The notes beneath the pieces are model-generated. The model saw only the letters and a program-made list of their open reading frames with translations. It did not search any database and was not told the origin of the DNA. The translations under genes and the position numbers were made by a program. Below, piece by piece: positions 32,939 through 45,266 of a stretch of DNA of 64,000 nt (positions are counted from its first letter, which is position 1; each line of letters opens with the position of its first letter). Source of the stretch: Arachis hypogaea (lineage: Eukaryota > Streptophyta > Magnoliopsida > Fabales > Fabaceae); contig NC_092045.1 of assembly GCF_003086295.3 (NCBI RefSeq), forward strand, positions 26,764,022 through 26,828,021. The letters run 5' to 3'.

Positions 32939-35143
32939 ACTTTGGAAGCTGCAGATTTTTTTACAAGAGTTCGAAGCACAAATAAGAAGGAAAATGAAAT
33001 TAAGAACCAATTGATTACATATAGCAGAGAGGGGAAATGAAAATAAAAAATATTCCCGACCGAGAAGACAAATCCCTCAGCTGGTTTAAATTGTTCTACA
33101 AAATTTTATATACACATATTGAAGGACATTGGTGTTTGGATTATTTCGAAAGTCATGTTGCATCATTTACATCCCTGCTATGCAAATCAAGCAGAGATGC
33201 TTAAACAGCACAAGGAACTAAGCATGTCCATGCGACGTACAATAGAGAATAATGAGAAAGCCGAAATCAAACCAAGCAAAATAGACCAATCATTTGTCGC
33301 AGTAGCAGGGGGTCACCGTGAGTTAAATTTTATCGAAAAAAATATGAGAAATTACATCACGAGAGAAGTGCAGAATGTTCTGGAACTAGATGATGCAAAA
33401 GAATTTGAGAAATACTTATTAAGAATAAAAGAGAAGAATCAAAATTTCTTTTTCGAGCTCGAACTCGAGGTTGATCAATCAATTAAGATTGCTTTTTGGG
33501 CCGACGCAAGGAGCAAGGCTGCCTGTGAGTATTTTGAATATGTTATTTCATTCAATACCACCTACAATACAAACAGGTAATATGCTATTCTGGTTTATGC
33601 GTATTTGGTACCATTTCCAGTGTAAAGAGTTATTATTTCGATGGATTTAATGATATTGTTTCTATTTCGTCGTATTCAGGTACAATCTGATTTTTTATTC
33701 TTTTTTCGAGGTGAATCACCACGGTCAGTCAACACTTTTAGGATGAATTTTGATGAAAAAAGAGAATACTCAATCGTTCAAATGGTTATTTGAATGTTAG
33801 CTTCGTTGCATGGGAGAAAATACTCCGAAAGGCATTCTCACTGATCAATGTGCATCGATGCAAAGGGCTGTCGAGGCTTGTATGCCCACAACAATTCACC
33901 GGTGGTGTATTTGGCACATCATGAAGAAGATTCTAAGCAAATTAAATGGCTACAAGAGACACGAAAAAATCGAACATGAGACGAGCCATGTTGTTTAGAA
34001 CTATCTTACAAAAGAATCATTTGATAGGAATTGGAATGGTTTTCTGATTAAATATGGTTTTCGGGATAACAAGTGGCTTTCAGGTAATGTTGTTTTTTGA
34101 ATCTGTAGCAGAAGTGTACATTGCATGTTTTTTGGTGTATTTTAGTTTTGATTTAGGTGTTTTTGCATAGATTTTCGAAGATCGCCATTTATGGATTCCA
34201 ATTTATCTCGATCACTACTTCTAGGGTGGGATGAGAAGCACACAAAGGAGCGAGAGTATGCATGCTTTTTTTAACAAGTTCTATTACGCAGAGTAGTTCA
34301 CTTATCCAATTTGTCAAACAGTACAATAATTGCCTAGGAAGTAGGGAGCAGAGAGAGAATTGGATGCTGCAAATTTTCATATCGTCATACCGTGTGCAAC
34401 AAAATCTTCAATAGAAGCTCAGTTTCAACAGGTGTATACTCATGAGAAGTTCAAGCACAATTTAGAGGGAAGGTGAATTGCATAACAAGATCAACACACT
34501 CTGCTCTAGGCTATACGGTATATGAAGTTGCAGAACAAATTTTAAACTCAACATTCAATAAGTTTGCGGTTACATAGGATAGTGTAGTAGTTAAAGGGAA
34601 ATGTCAGTGCTTATTATTCGAGTTAAGAGGAATATTTCCCATCGCCCTCTGAGCGCATTAAGCTTTGAGCGAGTAAACAAAGTGTCACCAAGATATATAT
34701 TGGAACGATGGAGCAAGAACAGAGAGAGGAGGTACACACACATCAAGAGCAGCTACGACGAGCCTCTTTTGTAGCCAAAAAGTAAGAGGTTTGATGATTT
34801 GGTATTTTGGTCACAAAATATATGTGAATTTAAATAAGAATCTGAGGAGCTGGCCACCATTTTGCACTGCGCTTACAATAATGCGATGGTTGAGATGCAA
34901 AAATACAAAGCAAAAGGCAAGGGAAAATGTTCATTATATCACGAAGATGCTTCCTTAGAAGATATTAATGAGCTTCAAAGCCCTCCATGGGTGAGAACGA
35001 GAGGACGTCCCAAAAATAGACTAGGTTCAAAGACGGAAAAATAGATTACAAATGCTTCAAAGAAAAAGAAAACGAAAGCCCTAAGCGAAGTAAAATTGAT
35101 GTTCTTTAAACATGGGGTAACATGTGATTTTATTTTTGTTAAT

Positions 35144-35148
35144 AAGTG
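35144..35148. repeat. Target-site duplication AAGTG, left copy
   Basis: AAGTG before TGATAAACC; repeated at 40541-40545 after the right LTR. Confidence 0.88.
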
Positions 35149-36623
35149 TGATAAACCACTATTTTGTGATTCATATTGTGTTTACTTGTGTGGTTTTATC
35201 AAGTCTTTGCCCACTTATTCATATAATTTGCATGTATTTACAATTCCTTCCTAAAAATATCCTATGATTAAAAACTTGCTTCCTAAGATCTTTTAGTTAT
35301 ATATTTTTTTTCTTCCTTTGTACCATTCGATGCCGTGATCTGTGTGTTAAGTGTTTCAGGCTTCATAGGGCAGGAATGGCGTAAGGAATGAAGAGGATGC
35401 GTGCAAGAATGGAAGGAACACAAAGAATTGAGGAGATGACCAGCGAGAAGTCACGCGGTCGCATGGCTGACGCGACCGCGCGAAACGGAAGAATTCACAG
35501 TGACGCGCTCGCGTTCCTGACGCAACCGCGTGGATTAGAAGCTGCACGAACGATGCGAATGCATGGATGACGCGCACGCGTGGTACAACAAACACTGAGT
35601 GACGCGAACGCGTGGACGACACGGCCGCGTGACGTGCACGATCTGCAGAATTTCAGAAGTTGCTGGTAGAATTTTTTGGCCGCATTTCAACCCAGTTTTC
35701 GGCCCAGAAACACAGATTAGAGCCAGGGAATATGCAGAGACAAGAGAAAAACATTCATTCCGCATAATTTTTAGTTTTCAGATCTGAATTTACTCCTCCC
35801 CTTGGTTTCTCACTTGAACATTCATAATTAGGATTTTGAAGATTTTGGCTTTAGCTTTTGAGAAGAGTCTAGCTCCGGTACTAGTCACTATAATTTGTTT
35901 TTTACTTTTCATTTATTCTTCCATATCCTTAATTCCTCTAGAGTTGACATTGGATTATTTTCACAAGTTATTAATACAGAACTATTTTTATTTTTAATTA
36001 ATCCCTTTTATTATTATTTATTATGTCTTCTTTTATTTTTTCCATTGATTCTATGAAGTCTATAATTATGATGAGTGAGTAGTTCCATAACTTGATTGAG
36101 AGATGATTGAAAGGAAACCTTGAGTTGGATTACTCAAGAGAAAAATTATAATTGGGTTTATTGTTGGATCACCCTCTAGTCATTGACACTAGTCCTTCCC
36201 AAGGGAGAGGATTAGAACTTGTCACTAGAAATAGCTTTCCAACTTGCTTGACTTTCCTTTACCTAGTAAGGGATAACTAAGCAGAGCAACCTTCAATTAT
36301 CAATTAATCTTGAGAGTACTTCAACAAGAATAGGGCTTCCAACTAATTTACTCCCAGTCAAGGCTTTTATTTAAATTATCTAAATTCTCTGATTTAATTT
36401 CCTGTTTATCAACTCAACCATTTTTGAAAACACCTGATTAATAAAATAGCACATCTTTCTGCAACTCGTTAGGAGACGACCTGGGATTCATACTCCCAAT
36501 ATTATAATTTCAATATTATGACAACCCTTCTAAATTGATAAGTGAATTTTCGGCTGGTTAAGGACTGTACTTGCAACGTATCTCTTATAATAATTTCTTA
36601 ACTCGCCAATTTTCGCCACGTCA
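35149..36623 (+). repeat. 5' LTR of the gag-only element
   Basis: 1475 bp, TGATAAACCACT to CGCCACGTCA. Palindrome-pair array at 35451-35632, then ACAGATTAGAGCCAGGG (near 35710) in the place where a related LTR has a TATA box, and GGAGACGACCTGGG at 36472-36485 as the U5-like phrase. Confidence 0.93.
35451..35632 (+). repeat. Palindrome-pair array, 5' LTR of the gag-only element
   Basis: Eight units start at 35451, 35468, 35501, 35518, 35551, 35568, 35600 and 35617, alternating 17 and 33 (once 32) bp. Best copies are TGACGCGCACGCGTGG and TGACGCGAACGCGTGG. So four pairs repeat every 50 bp. Confidence 0.9.
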
Positions 36624-36628
36624 ATTTT

Positions 36629-36646
36629 TGGCGCCGTTGTCGGGGA
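36629..36646 (+). other. Primer-binding site, tRNA-Asp type
   Basis: TGGCGCCGTTGTCGGGGA, six bases after the LTR end; one base differs from the tRNA-Asp complement. Confidence 0.85.
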
Positions 36647-36740
36647 GTTGCAATAGTGTGCTAATTTATTGATTGGCATTTATTTAATTGCAATTTTTCT
36701 TTTTATTTTGTTACTATGAGTTTCACGTTTCTTTCGTTAA

Positions 36741-38190
36741 ATGACGCGTTCACTTCCTAATCCAAGCTTGCCAGTATTTGACCCTGAGATTGAAAGAACT
36801 ATTTCACGTATAAGGCAAGCTCGGCGTCGGCTAGTCCTCTCTAAGGATGAACCTGAAACGTCATCTAAGGAAGAAACAAGCTCCCTCTCTACTGATCCAG
36901 TTGATTTACGTGCAGGTGACATGGCAGCACCTAGGAGAGTCACTATCTAGGAGGAAGGAGCCCCTGATTTTACACTACAACCATTTCAGGCACACCACCC
37001 AACAGTGGCTGTGGATTTTGAAATAAAGTCTGCACTACTCAACTTGATGCCCAAGTTTCATGACTTACCTGCTCAAGAGCCTATCAAGCATCTTAGGGAT
37101 TTTCAGACCGCCTGTTCTATTGTTAAGCGTGATGGTACTGACGAAACTTCTATTCTGTTAAAAGCTTTCCCATTTTCTCTTGAGGGGAAGGCAAGAGAGT
37201 GGTACTACACTCAACCCAGAACAACTGTTTCCAATTGGGATACGCTTAGAAGAGAATTTTTGGAGAATTTTTTTTCAGCTGAGGCTGCCGATAAACTGAG
37301 GAAAGACATGTCCATAATCGTTCAGGACGAATCTGAGACTCTCTATGAATATTTGGAACACTTCAATAATCTTCTGGAAGCATGTCCCCACCATATGATT
37401 GACAAGATAGTGTTGCTCGGCTACTTTACACAGGGAATGAAATCTCAAGATAGGACCACATTGGAAGGTGCTAGCAATGGGTCTATGAAAAAGTACAAGA
37501 CCACTGATGAAGCATGGCAATTGATAGTGACTTAGCTGAATCTACTCGGAATCACAGGCAGAGACAAGGCCGTTCAAAAGCTGTTGCAAAAGTATTCTCT
37601 AGCAAAGAGACTGCTGCTATAACCCAGAGCTTATGTGAACTGACCAACTTACTGAAGCATATGCAACTAAGTCAACAACAGGCTCAGCAAGTTCAGCCTT
37701 CTCCACCACAACACAGCCAACAGTTGGTTCCACAAAGAGTGTGCGGAATCTGTGCAGATTACAGTCATTATACTGATGAGTGTCCCCAACTCCAACCAGA
37801 AGACCACACTGTGGCAGCCACTCATAACTTCTATGACCGCCCCAATCAAGGGTACAATCAAGGTTGCAGCTACAACCATGGATGGTAGGATAACTCCAAC
37901 CAAAGCTAGAGAGATAATTCTAACCAGGGTTGGAGGGAGAATCATACAGAGGAGGCAGAGATAACAATAGAAATCAGAGGTAGAATAACAATAATAACTT
38001 CAGGCAGCAGAATCAGAATCAGGCCTACAGAGCACCTCATCTAAGGCAGCCTCAAGCATCTCAGTAGACCTCTCAGATCACTTATCCCTCTTCATCTCCT
38101 AATGATGAGTTACTACAATCTATTGATCGAAGACAACAGGCCATGGAAAATAATTGGAAACCCCAATTGAATCTTTGGTTAGCTTAAGAT
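36741..38190 (+). pseudogene. Athila-like gag of the gag-only element
   Basis: Starts at ATG 36741. TAG 36948-36950 interrupts the frame (CAG-to-TAG would explain it). The capsid domain follows at 37005-37535 (F-P-F-S-L-E-G-K-A-R-E-W-Y-Y). The frame shifts near 37530 and continues as a Gln-rich tail with a zinc knuckle C-G-I-C-A-D-Y-S-H-Y-T-D-E-C at about 37741-37782. After a stop at 37888 an Asn/Gln-rich tail can be traced to about 38190. No protease follows. The protein would be the element's own structural particle protein. Confidence 0.82.
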
Positions 38191-38344
38191 AAAATTTGTG
38201 CATTAACTAAGTATGGGAAAATTGTGGGAATAAAGGGTAATAGAAAAATATGTCATGATGAAATAAAGGAAATTTGAGTACCTATTCATGTGAAACCATA
38301 AAAGAAAGACTACAAGTCTATGTGCATTGATAAGCTATACAAAA

Positions 38345-38383
<39 letters not shown>

Positions 38384-39053
38384 ATTTTAGTAAATACGGG
38401 GACAAAATTACCCCAATAATAAGTCAAGAGTTTAAATAATCAATGCACATGTGATAAAATTAAAATAAAGATTGATACATGAATGTGGAATGTGAAAAGG
38501 AAATTCTGGGTAGCTAAGATGAATGTTGAAATTATATAGAGTATATGTATGTTAGGTAGGAGCTTGGGTTAATTAAAGATTCAATATATAAGCTCAGTTA
38601 GCCATATGTGTATCCTTACCTTTACCTTAGCCCCATTACAACCATGAAAAGACCTCATGATGTTTGCATTGGCATTTTAAAATTGTTGATTGATTAGGTG
38701 AAAAACAAAATTTTTGAAAGCATGATTAGAGAAGGATAGAGTGATTACCCTATATACTAGAGATGATTAGAGTGCACATGCACCAACAGTAAGGGTTCAA
38801 TGCTCAGTCCTATATTCCCTGCTTTCACAAGCTATCTTCTTACAAATTTATCTGCTTTTACAATATGATTTGAATTAGTGAAATATGCCCCATGTTTTGT
38901 CTTAGAGAACTTATCTATTTTTAATCATGTAGACAAACTCATATAGTTGCATTCATATGTATATAGGTTGCATTGCATTACATGAGTCTTACATGTTCCT
39001 ATTCATTCATATTTATCTCCTTCAACTTAGCATGAGGACATGCTAATGTTTAA
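38191..39053 (+). other. Non-coding 3' interior with TA microsatellite
   Basis: No gene. A (TA)n run lies at about 38350-38381. The region ends in the polypurine tract. Confidence 0.7.
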
Positions 39054-39065
39054 GTGTGGGGAGGT
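39054..39065 (+). other. Polypurine tract
   Basis: AAGTGTGGGGAGGT-type purine run directly before the 3' LTR start at 39066. Confidence 0.7.
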
Positions 39066-40540
39066 TGATAAACCACTATTTTATGATTCATATTGTGTTT
39101 ACTTGTGTGGTTTTATCAAGTCTTTGCCCACTTATTCATATGATTTACATGTATTTACAATTCCTTCCTAAAAATATCCTATGATTAAAAACTTGCTTCC
39201 TAAGATCTTTTAGTTATATATTTTTTTTCTTCCTTTGTACCATTCGATGCCGTGATCTGTGTGTTAAGTGTTTTAGGCTTCATAGGGCAGGAATGGTGTA
39301 AGGAATGAAGAGGAAGCGTGCAAGAATGGAAGGAACACAAAGAATTGAGGAGATGACCAGCGAGAAGTCACGCGGTCGCATGGCTGACGCGACCGCGCGA
39401 AACGGAAGAATTCACAGTGACGCGCTCGCGTGCCTGACGCAACCGCGTGGATTGGAAGCTGCACGAATGACGCGAATGCATGGACGAGGTACACGCGTGG
39501 TACGAGAAACGCTGACTGACGTGAACGCGTGGACAACGCGGCCGCGTGACGTGCGCGATCTGCAGAATTTCAGAAGTCGCTGGCAGAGTTTCTAGGCCGC
39601 ATTTCAACCCAGTTTTTGGCCCAGAAACACAGATTAGAGCCAGGGAACATGCAGAGACAAGAAAACAACATTCATTCTGCATAATTTTTAGTTTTGAGAT
39701 CTAAATTTACTCCTCCCTTAGGTTTCTCACTTGAACATTCATAATTAGGATTTTGAAGATTTTGGCTCTAGCTTTTGAGAAGAGTCTACCTCTGGTACTA
39801 GTCACTATAATTTGTTATTTACTTTTCAGTTATTCTTCTATATCTTTAATTCCTCCAGAGTTAACATTGGATTATTTTCACAAGTTATTAATACAGAACT
39901 ACTTTTATTTTTAATTAATCCTTTTTATTATTATTTATTATGTCTTCTTTTATTTTTCCCATTGATTCTGTGAAGTCTATAATTATGATGAGTGAGTAGT
40001 TCCATAACTTGATTGGGAGATGATTGAAAGGAAACCTTGAGTTGGATTACTCAACAGAAAAATTGTAATTGGGTTTATTATTGGATCACCCTCTAGTCAT
40101 TGACACTAATCCTTCCTAAGGGAGAGGATTAGAACTTGTGACTAGAAATAACTTTTCAACTTGCTTGACTTTCCTTTACCTAGTAAGGGATAACTAAGTA
40201 GAGCAACCTTCAATTATCAATTAATCTTGAGAGTACTTCAACAAGAATAGGGCTTCCAACTAATCTACTCCCAGTCAAGGCTTTTATTTAAATTATCTAA
40301 ATTTTCTGATTTAATTTCCTATTTATCAACTCAACCATTTTTGAAAATACCTGATTAATAAAATAGCACATCTTTCTGTAACTCGTTGGGAGACGACCTG
40401 GGATTCATACTCCCAATATTTTAATTTTAATATTGTGACAACCCTTCTAAATTGATAAGCGGATTTTCGGCTGGTTAAGGACTGTACTTGCAACGTATCT
40501 CTTATAATAATTTCTTAACTCGCCAATTTTCGCCACGTCA
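39066..40540 (+). repeat. 3' LTR of the gag-only element
   Basis: 1475 bp, same length as the 5' LTR. Palindrome units start at 39368, 39385, 39418, 39435, 39468, 39485, 39517 and 39534, preserving the 17/33 register. Confidence 0.93.
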
Positions 40541-40545
40541 AAGTG
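40541..40545. repeat. Target-site duplication AAGTG, right copy
   Basis: Matches 35144-35148. Confidence 0.88.
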
Positions 40546-40700
40546 ATTTTCTTTTTTGCAGTTGAACCTTTTTTATAGCGGTTCAGTTTTGCAATCAAAT
40601 TTAAGCTAATATCATGGACGTGTTATGAATTATCAGTTCAAAGATTCAGTAGCATATGATAGTTTTTCGGGTGTTGCGTTGCACGATTTCGGTGTATCAT

Positions 40701-41210
40701 TGAATAATTTTTTGTGTATTCTGCATTGTCTTCTTATCGGTAGTTTCTTTATTTTTTTATTTTTTGAAATGTTGCTGTTTATTTGAAAATTAGTGTTTTG
40801 AACTATCTGAAAGAGATTTGATTGTTTTAAATATACAATACATATACAATTCACCAGTTAAGGAGGGTCACCAGTTAAGAAGGGTAACAATTTAAATTTA
40901 TGAATTCCCATAACTCCTTGTTAAATTTTCCAGGGAAATATGTATGCACTCGTTTTTGGTGTATTCCAGTTATTTTTTGGTGTATTATAAAAGTAATTCG
41001 GCGTATTAGTATATTTGATCTTGTTCCCTTGACTTTTTTGAACCTATAATTAACAGCTTTTGAATATAGCACAGACAACTTCATAGAAGTTTATTTATGC
41101 AAAAAAAATTTATAATAAGTTTGGATTAAATATTCACAAACTATACAAAAAGTATCTATTCAAACTATTCACAAACTGCACAACATTCAAACTATTGACT
41201 GTCAATATCT
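40701..41210. other. Spacer between the convergent FRS and Ulp1 genes
   Basis: AT-rich, no ORF with support. Between 40950 and 41010 it holds three GGTGTATT-type phrases on the plus strand, the same motif seen in the introns of both genes. Confidence 0.55.
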
Positions 41211-43396
41211 TATGAATATAATTGACAATACGGACTCAACAATGCTGCAGATGGCTTGGACAATCTGATTGCTTCACTTTCTCGAATGGCTCTATCTCTT
41301 AGTTGATTCATTTCATCAAAATAATCAGCGAAGCGTATTCAACTATGAAATGGTCTACGGTTTGTAGAAATTTATTTTATTAAACTCTGTTAATTTAGTA
41401 AAGTAATATAGAGTTATCTATTTTTAAACATAGTTACCTCCGTCCAATTGTCCCTGTCATATTTGCCCTTTTTAATGCTTTCCGGTTCGATTATCTCGAT
41501 CCATTTCATTACATAAACTGCACAATCATAGCTAAAAATAAAAATAAATTAGCAAAATAAAATAGGATTGTAAGAGAAACCACAAAATTTCTCAGAGAGC
41601 AAGATTTATATCTCGTTTGTTGGCCTGCAATGTTGACATATGGCGATTTAATTTGATCATCCTTTTTCCTGAGAGGTTATCCTTCGGCAAATACCCTCAT
41701 TCTAGAAATCACATAGCCCTAAAAACCAAAATAAAGCAAAATATAAGAAAGACTATATTTTAAACCTGATTACACCGAAATGATCCAATAATACACCTTA
41801 ATTTAAATAGCACTACACCCAATTCTTATATTGTTAAGAACAGACAGAAACCAAGAAATTTATAGAGAAAACAGAAGAAACTTATGACAAATATATTAAG
41901 TTTCATTCTTATTTCCAAGGGACACTTCTTGTGATATGGGTTAAGGACACGAAGTTTCTTGTTTTTAACATCCACCATCCATATCCACCAGTGCTCCCTA
42001 TAGCAAGTTAGGGCAAATATCTGAAGTTTGGCCAGATGAAACAATGTTTTAGTTTAATTAGCACTTAACGAAAGAATTGCTTTAAAAAGTTTTAGAAATG
42101 AAAACTTACAAACGGATGGGATTCCAACTTTTTCAAGTCCAAATACGGGATGAACATCCTGTAGCCTTGAACGTCGAAGAGCTTTTTTATTTTTTTTTTA
42201 TGTAAGAACTTGCCCTCATGTTTCCCCAAAGCCATATTCTGTAAAATTTGTATAACACCGAAAGAAATAGTTATTACACGCAATACATTTCATAAATACA
42301 CCAAAATTTGAGCCTTATACACCCTACCACAATATCAGGGAGAAGGTAGTAAACATATTCTTCAAATATTTTAATTCTTTTTTTGTTGAGAAGAAGACAT
42401 ATTGCAGTCACAATTTAAGAAAACAAAAAATGCAAAGTAATTACATACATGACACAACAACTCATAATAAAATCATTAATGTTATTCTAAGAATACCTGG
42501 GCTTCAATATATGTGTTGTCTCTTAAAAATGCAAAATGGCATTTTGTTATCTCCAGCGGTTGTTTATAGTTGAGGATGCATATTACCTCCCATTCGATAG
42601 TGCTTCCATCATTATAGGTCTTCATGTTTGTGGCCCAGAGAAACCACTTTTCTTTGAGGTTGCCCGATACTTCGCTTCGCCTGGCAGGAGGAACTTGTCA
42701 CAAAGCGCTTAGCAGGCTGCACCTTTTGAAGGGGGGACTTCTATCCTCAGCAAAATTTAAGGCTGCCGCAACCCTAATGTTTACAACCTACTCCACCAGT
42801 TCCTTTAAATCTTCAATCAGTATCGGGCTCTCTTAACTTTTTTCCTTCTCAACAGCTGGTCGCCCCTCCTGAGTCAGTGTTTCTTCCTTACTCGAATCAG
42901 TAAAGCCAAGGCTGAATAGTGGTGCAAGGAATTCATGATTTACAGCAAACGATGTTATCCTGGCAATCATCATTAATGCAGTAGTGGCTTGAGGGGGTGG
43001 ATTAATGCATGGTGACATATAAAATACTATAATAATAAGAGTAAACAAAAGATATTGAAAGAGAGTTATATTGTGTAGAACTTACATTTTAAAAGGAGTT
43101 GCTGGCTTTGTAGGTGTACTTTCAGCAGCTTGATGGGGTTGTGGAGTGCTGTAGGATTACAGAAAATGTTTTAAATTAGAAAAAAAACAATTCCACATCA
43201 ATTCACAAGAGATACACCGAAATAAGAACCAAATACACCTCCATATAAAAGTGATGTGACCCATTAAACCATGAACAAATAGACCCAAAGACAAACCAGA
43301 TACATCAAAAGTATTATTCCTTACGCATTAATTGTTTGTTCTTTAGATCCCTTGCTGGGAGACTTTGCAGGGCTTGATGCCATTTCTTTGATGAAG

Positions 43397-43401
43397 GTAC
43401 A
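43397..43401. repeat. Target-site duplication GTACA, left copy
   Basis: GTACA before TGTAACACCC; recurs at 58206-58210 after GGGTTTTACA. The Ulp1 gene resumes across the pair. Confidence 0.88.
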
Positions 43402-43735
43402 TGTAACACCCTAATTACTCTAAGCCTTATCTCATGTCATAAAGCAAAGGATAATTAAAGATCACGACAATTCTAAGTCTTATACAAATATATATATATA
43501 TATGTATATAGAAAGAAATAAGCTCAAAACTTACAGAAGCGCAAAACGTTCACACGAAGCTAAAAGCATAAAGGCATAAGATAGAGATACGAGATAACAA
43601 GATATATGTAGATACATGAGTGTAATAATCATAAGATACTAGCCTTAACCCATGGAGTTTAGGCCGACTAGTCATATACAAACATACAGATTTTTGGAGA
43701 TTAAAATAATGTACAACATATCTCTCTTAAAGTAT

Positions 43736-43740
43736 GCCTC
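43736..43740. repeat. Target-site duplication GCCTC, left copy
   Basis: GCCTC flanks the nested solo LTR; second copy at 45262-45266. Confidence 0.85.
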
Positions 43741-45261
43741 TGCTGCACGGAATTACACTTCGAACAACTGAACTAGCAAGTGCACTAGGTCGTCCAAGTA
43801 ATACCTGAGTGAGTCAGGGTCGATCCCACGAGGATTGTGATTTGAAGCAAGCTATTGTTATCTTGTAAATCTCAGCCAGGCGGATAGAAAAGTTGGTTGG
43901 TTGTTTAAAATGCATAAAAATAAAATGAATATAATGTTACTCAGTAATTGTGAATTCGAATGATAAGAAGATGGTTAAGGCTTCGGAGATGCTTTATTCT
44001 TCTGGATCAATTTAGTTTTACTGTCTCCTCCAACTGTGAATGATTTCTTCTATGGCAGGCTGTATGTGATCAATGCCTTTCTTGAGAGGTCACCGATTCT
44101 CCTACAGAGCTGAACACCAGGGTTAGTGCACCTCCAGTCTGATTGAGGGTGAAGCTCCTGCAGTCCATTCCCCTTGATGAGCTTGCTCAAAATGCCACAG
44201 ACAAGGTCAAATCTTCCGAATCAGAGAATGTTGCGCCTTTGGATCTAGCCTTTACCACAAAGACCCTAATTCCCCATACCTCGGCTGAACTGGTGTCTCG
44301 AGAAGTCCCCAACGAAGTCATGGATTAGCCGTCTAAGAGACGTATAATCAAGCTAGTGGTTCATCATTGTCCGATGAAAGACTCACTCTGAACCCATGTA
44401 GAATGAGATAACCTTGTGCCGATTCAACGCATTCATAAGGATGAAGAACGAAGATACATTTTAGAATAAAGAATCAAACACAGATTGAAGATAGAACAGT
44501 AATACTTTATTAATCCATAAAACTCAACAGAGCTCCTCCCCTCAACCTAGGAGGTTTAGATACTCATACTGATAGAAACTACAATGAAAAATCTAAAAGT
44601 GTCAGGAGAGATAGAATATTTCTAACAAAGGGTGATCTTCTCCTTTAAATACTAAACTAATGACTAAAGATTACAGAAATATGATAGGCTTAGGCTTGTA
44701 GTGCGAAAATCCACTTTCAGGGCCCACTTGGTGAGTGTTTGGGCTGAGTTTTAGTGTCTCCCACGTGCTAGGATGCTCCTTCGGTGTTGAACGCTGGTTA
44801 GGGAGACCTTTATGGCATTGGACGCTGGTCTCCTCCTTGTTGGCGTTGGCGCCTGGACTAGGGTAGAAAGCTAGCGTACGCCAGTTTTAGGCCTTTAATT
44901 ATAAAGAAGAGTATGAACTATTATACATTGCTGGAAAGTGCTGGTTGTTATCTTTCTATAACCATTGAGAACGCTCCATTTAAACTTTTGTAGCTCCAAA
45001 AAAGCACTTTCGAGTGCAAGGAGTTCAGATCCTAACAGCATCTGCAGTGCTTTCTTTGCCTCTGAATCAGACTTTTGCTCCAGCTCCTCAATTTCAGCCA
45101 GAAATTACCTAAAATTGCATAAAAACACACAAATTCTTAGTAGAATCTAAAAATGTGAATTTTACACTAAAACCTATGAAAATATAGTAAAACTTAAATA
45201 AAACATGCTAAAAACTATATGAAAATAATGCCAAAAAAATGTATAAAATATCCGCTCATCA
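43741..45261 (-). mobile_element. Solo LTR of the Athila-like family
   Basis: In minus orientation it runs from TGATGAGCGG (45261) to CCGTGCAGCA (43741). It is the same family as the LTRs at 7990 and 16144 but about 200 bp shorter and diverged. It contains the reverse of the U5-like phrase (GGGTCGATCCCACGAGG near 43817) and degenerate GGCGTTGAACGCC units at about 44783-44893. Flanked by GCCTC. Confidence 0.88.
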
Positions 45262-45266
45262 GCCTC

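Larger units (their letters stand above)
35149..40540 (+). mobile_element. Gag-only LTR retrotransposon (TR-GAG type)
   Basis: Two 1475-bp LTRs (35149-36623, 39066-40540), a tRNA-Asp primer site, a polypurine tract and an AAGTG duplication. The 2.4-kb interior carries gag only; no protease, RT or integrase could be read. This matches the known non-autonomous TR-GAG class. It sits in the last intron of the FRS pseudogene, between a GT near 35115 and an AG at 40560-40561. Equal LTR lengths with scattered differences suggest moderate age. Confidence 0.92.
32939..40700 (+). pseudogene. FAR1/FRS-type MULE transposase pseudogene, split by an insertion
   Basis: Recognisable as the FAR1-related family derived from Mutator-like transposases. 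Exon blocks: 32939-33576 (FAR1 DNA-binding region, then start of the MULE domain), 33680-34083, about 34171-35115, and after the insertion about 40562-40700. Splice sites GT 33577 and AG 33679 remain. The first catalytic Asp (F-D-T-T in the family) is Asn (S-F-N-T-T-Y). The second is present in I-L-T-D-Q-C. The SWIM zinc finger keeps K-C-Q-C but has lost its C-x-H half near 34650. Stops occur near 33050, 33746, 33998 and onward. The 5' end is missing, replaced by LINE sequence. Domesticated FRS proteins regulate light signalling, but this copy looks transposon-resident and dead. Confidence 0.82.

Noticed and set aside
32939..35115. Functional FHY3/FAR1 light-signalling regulator
   Set aside because: Stops, missing 5' end, lost catalytic Asp and damaged SWIM finger, plus placement in a transposon-like unit.
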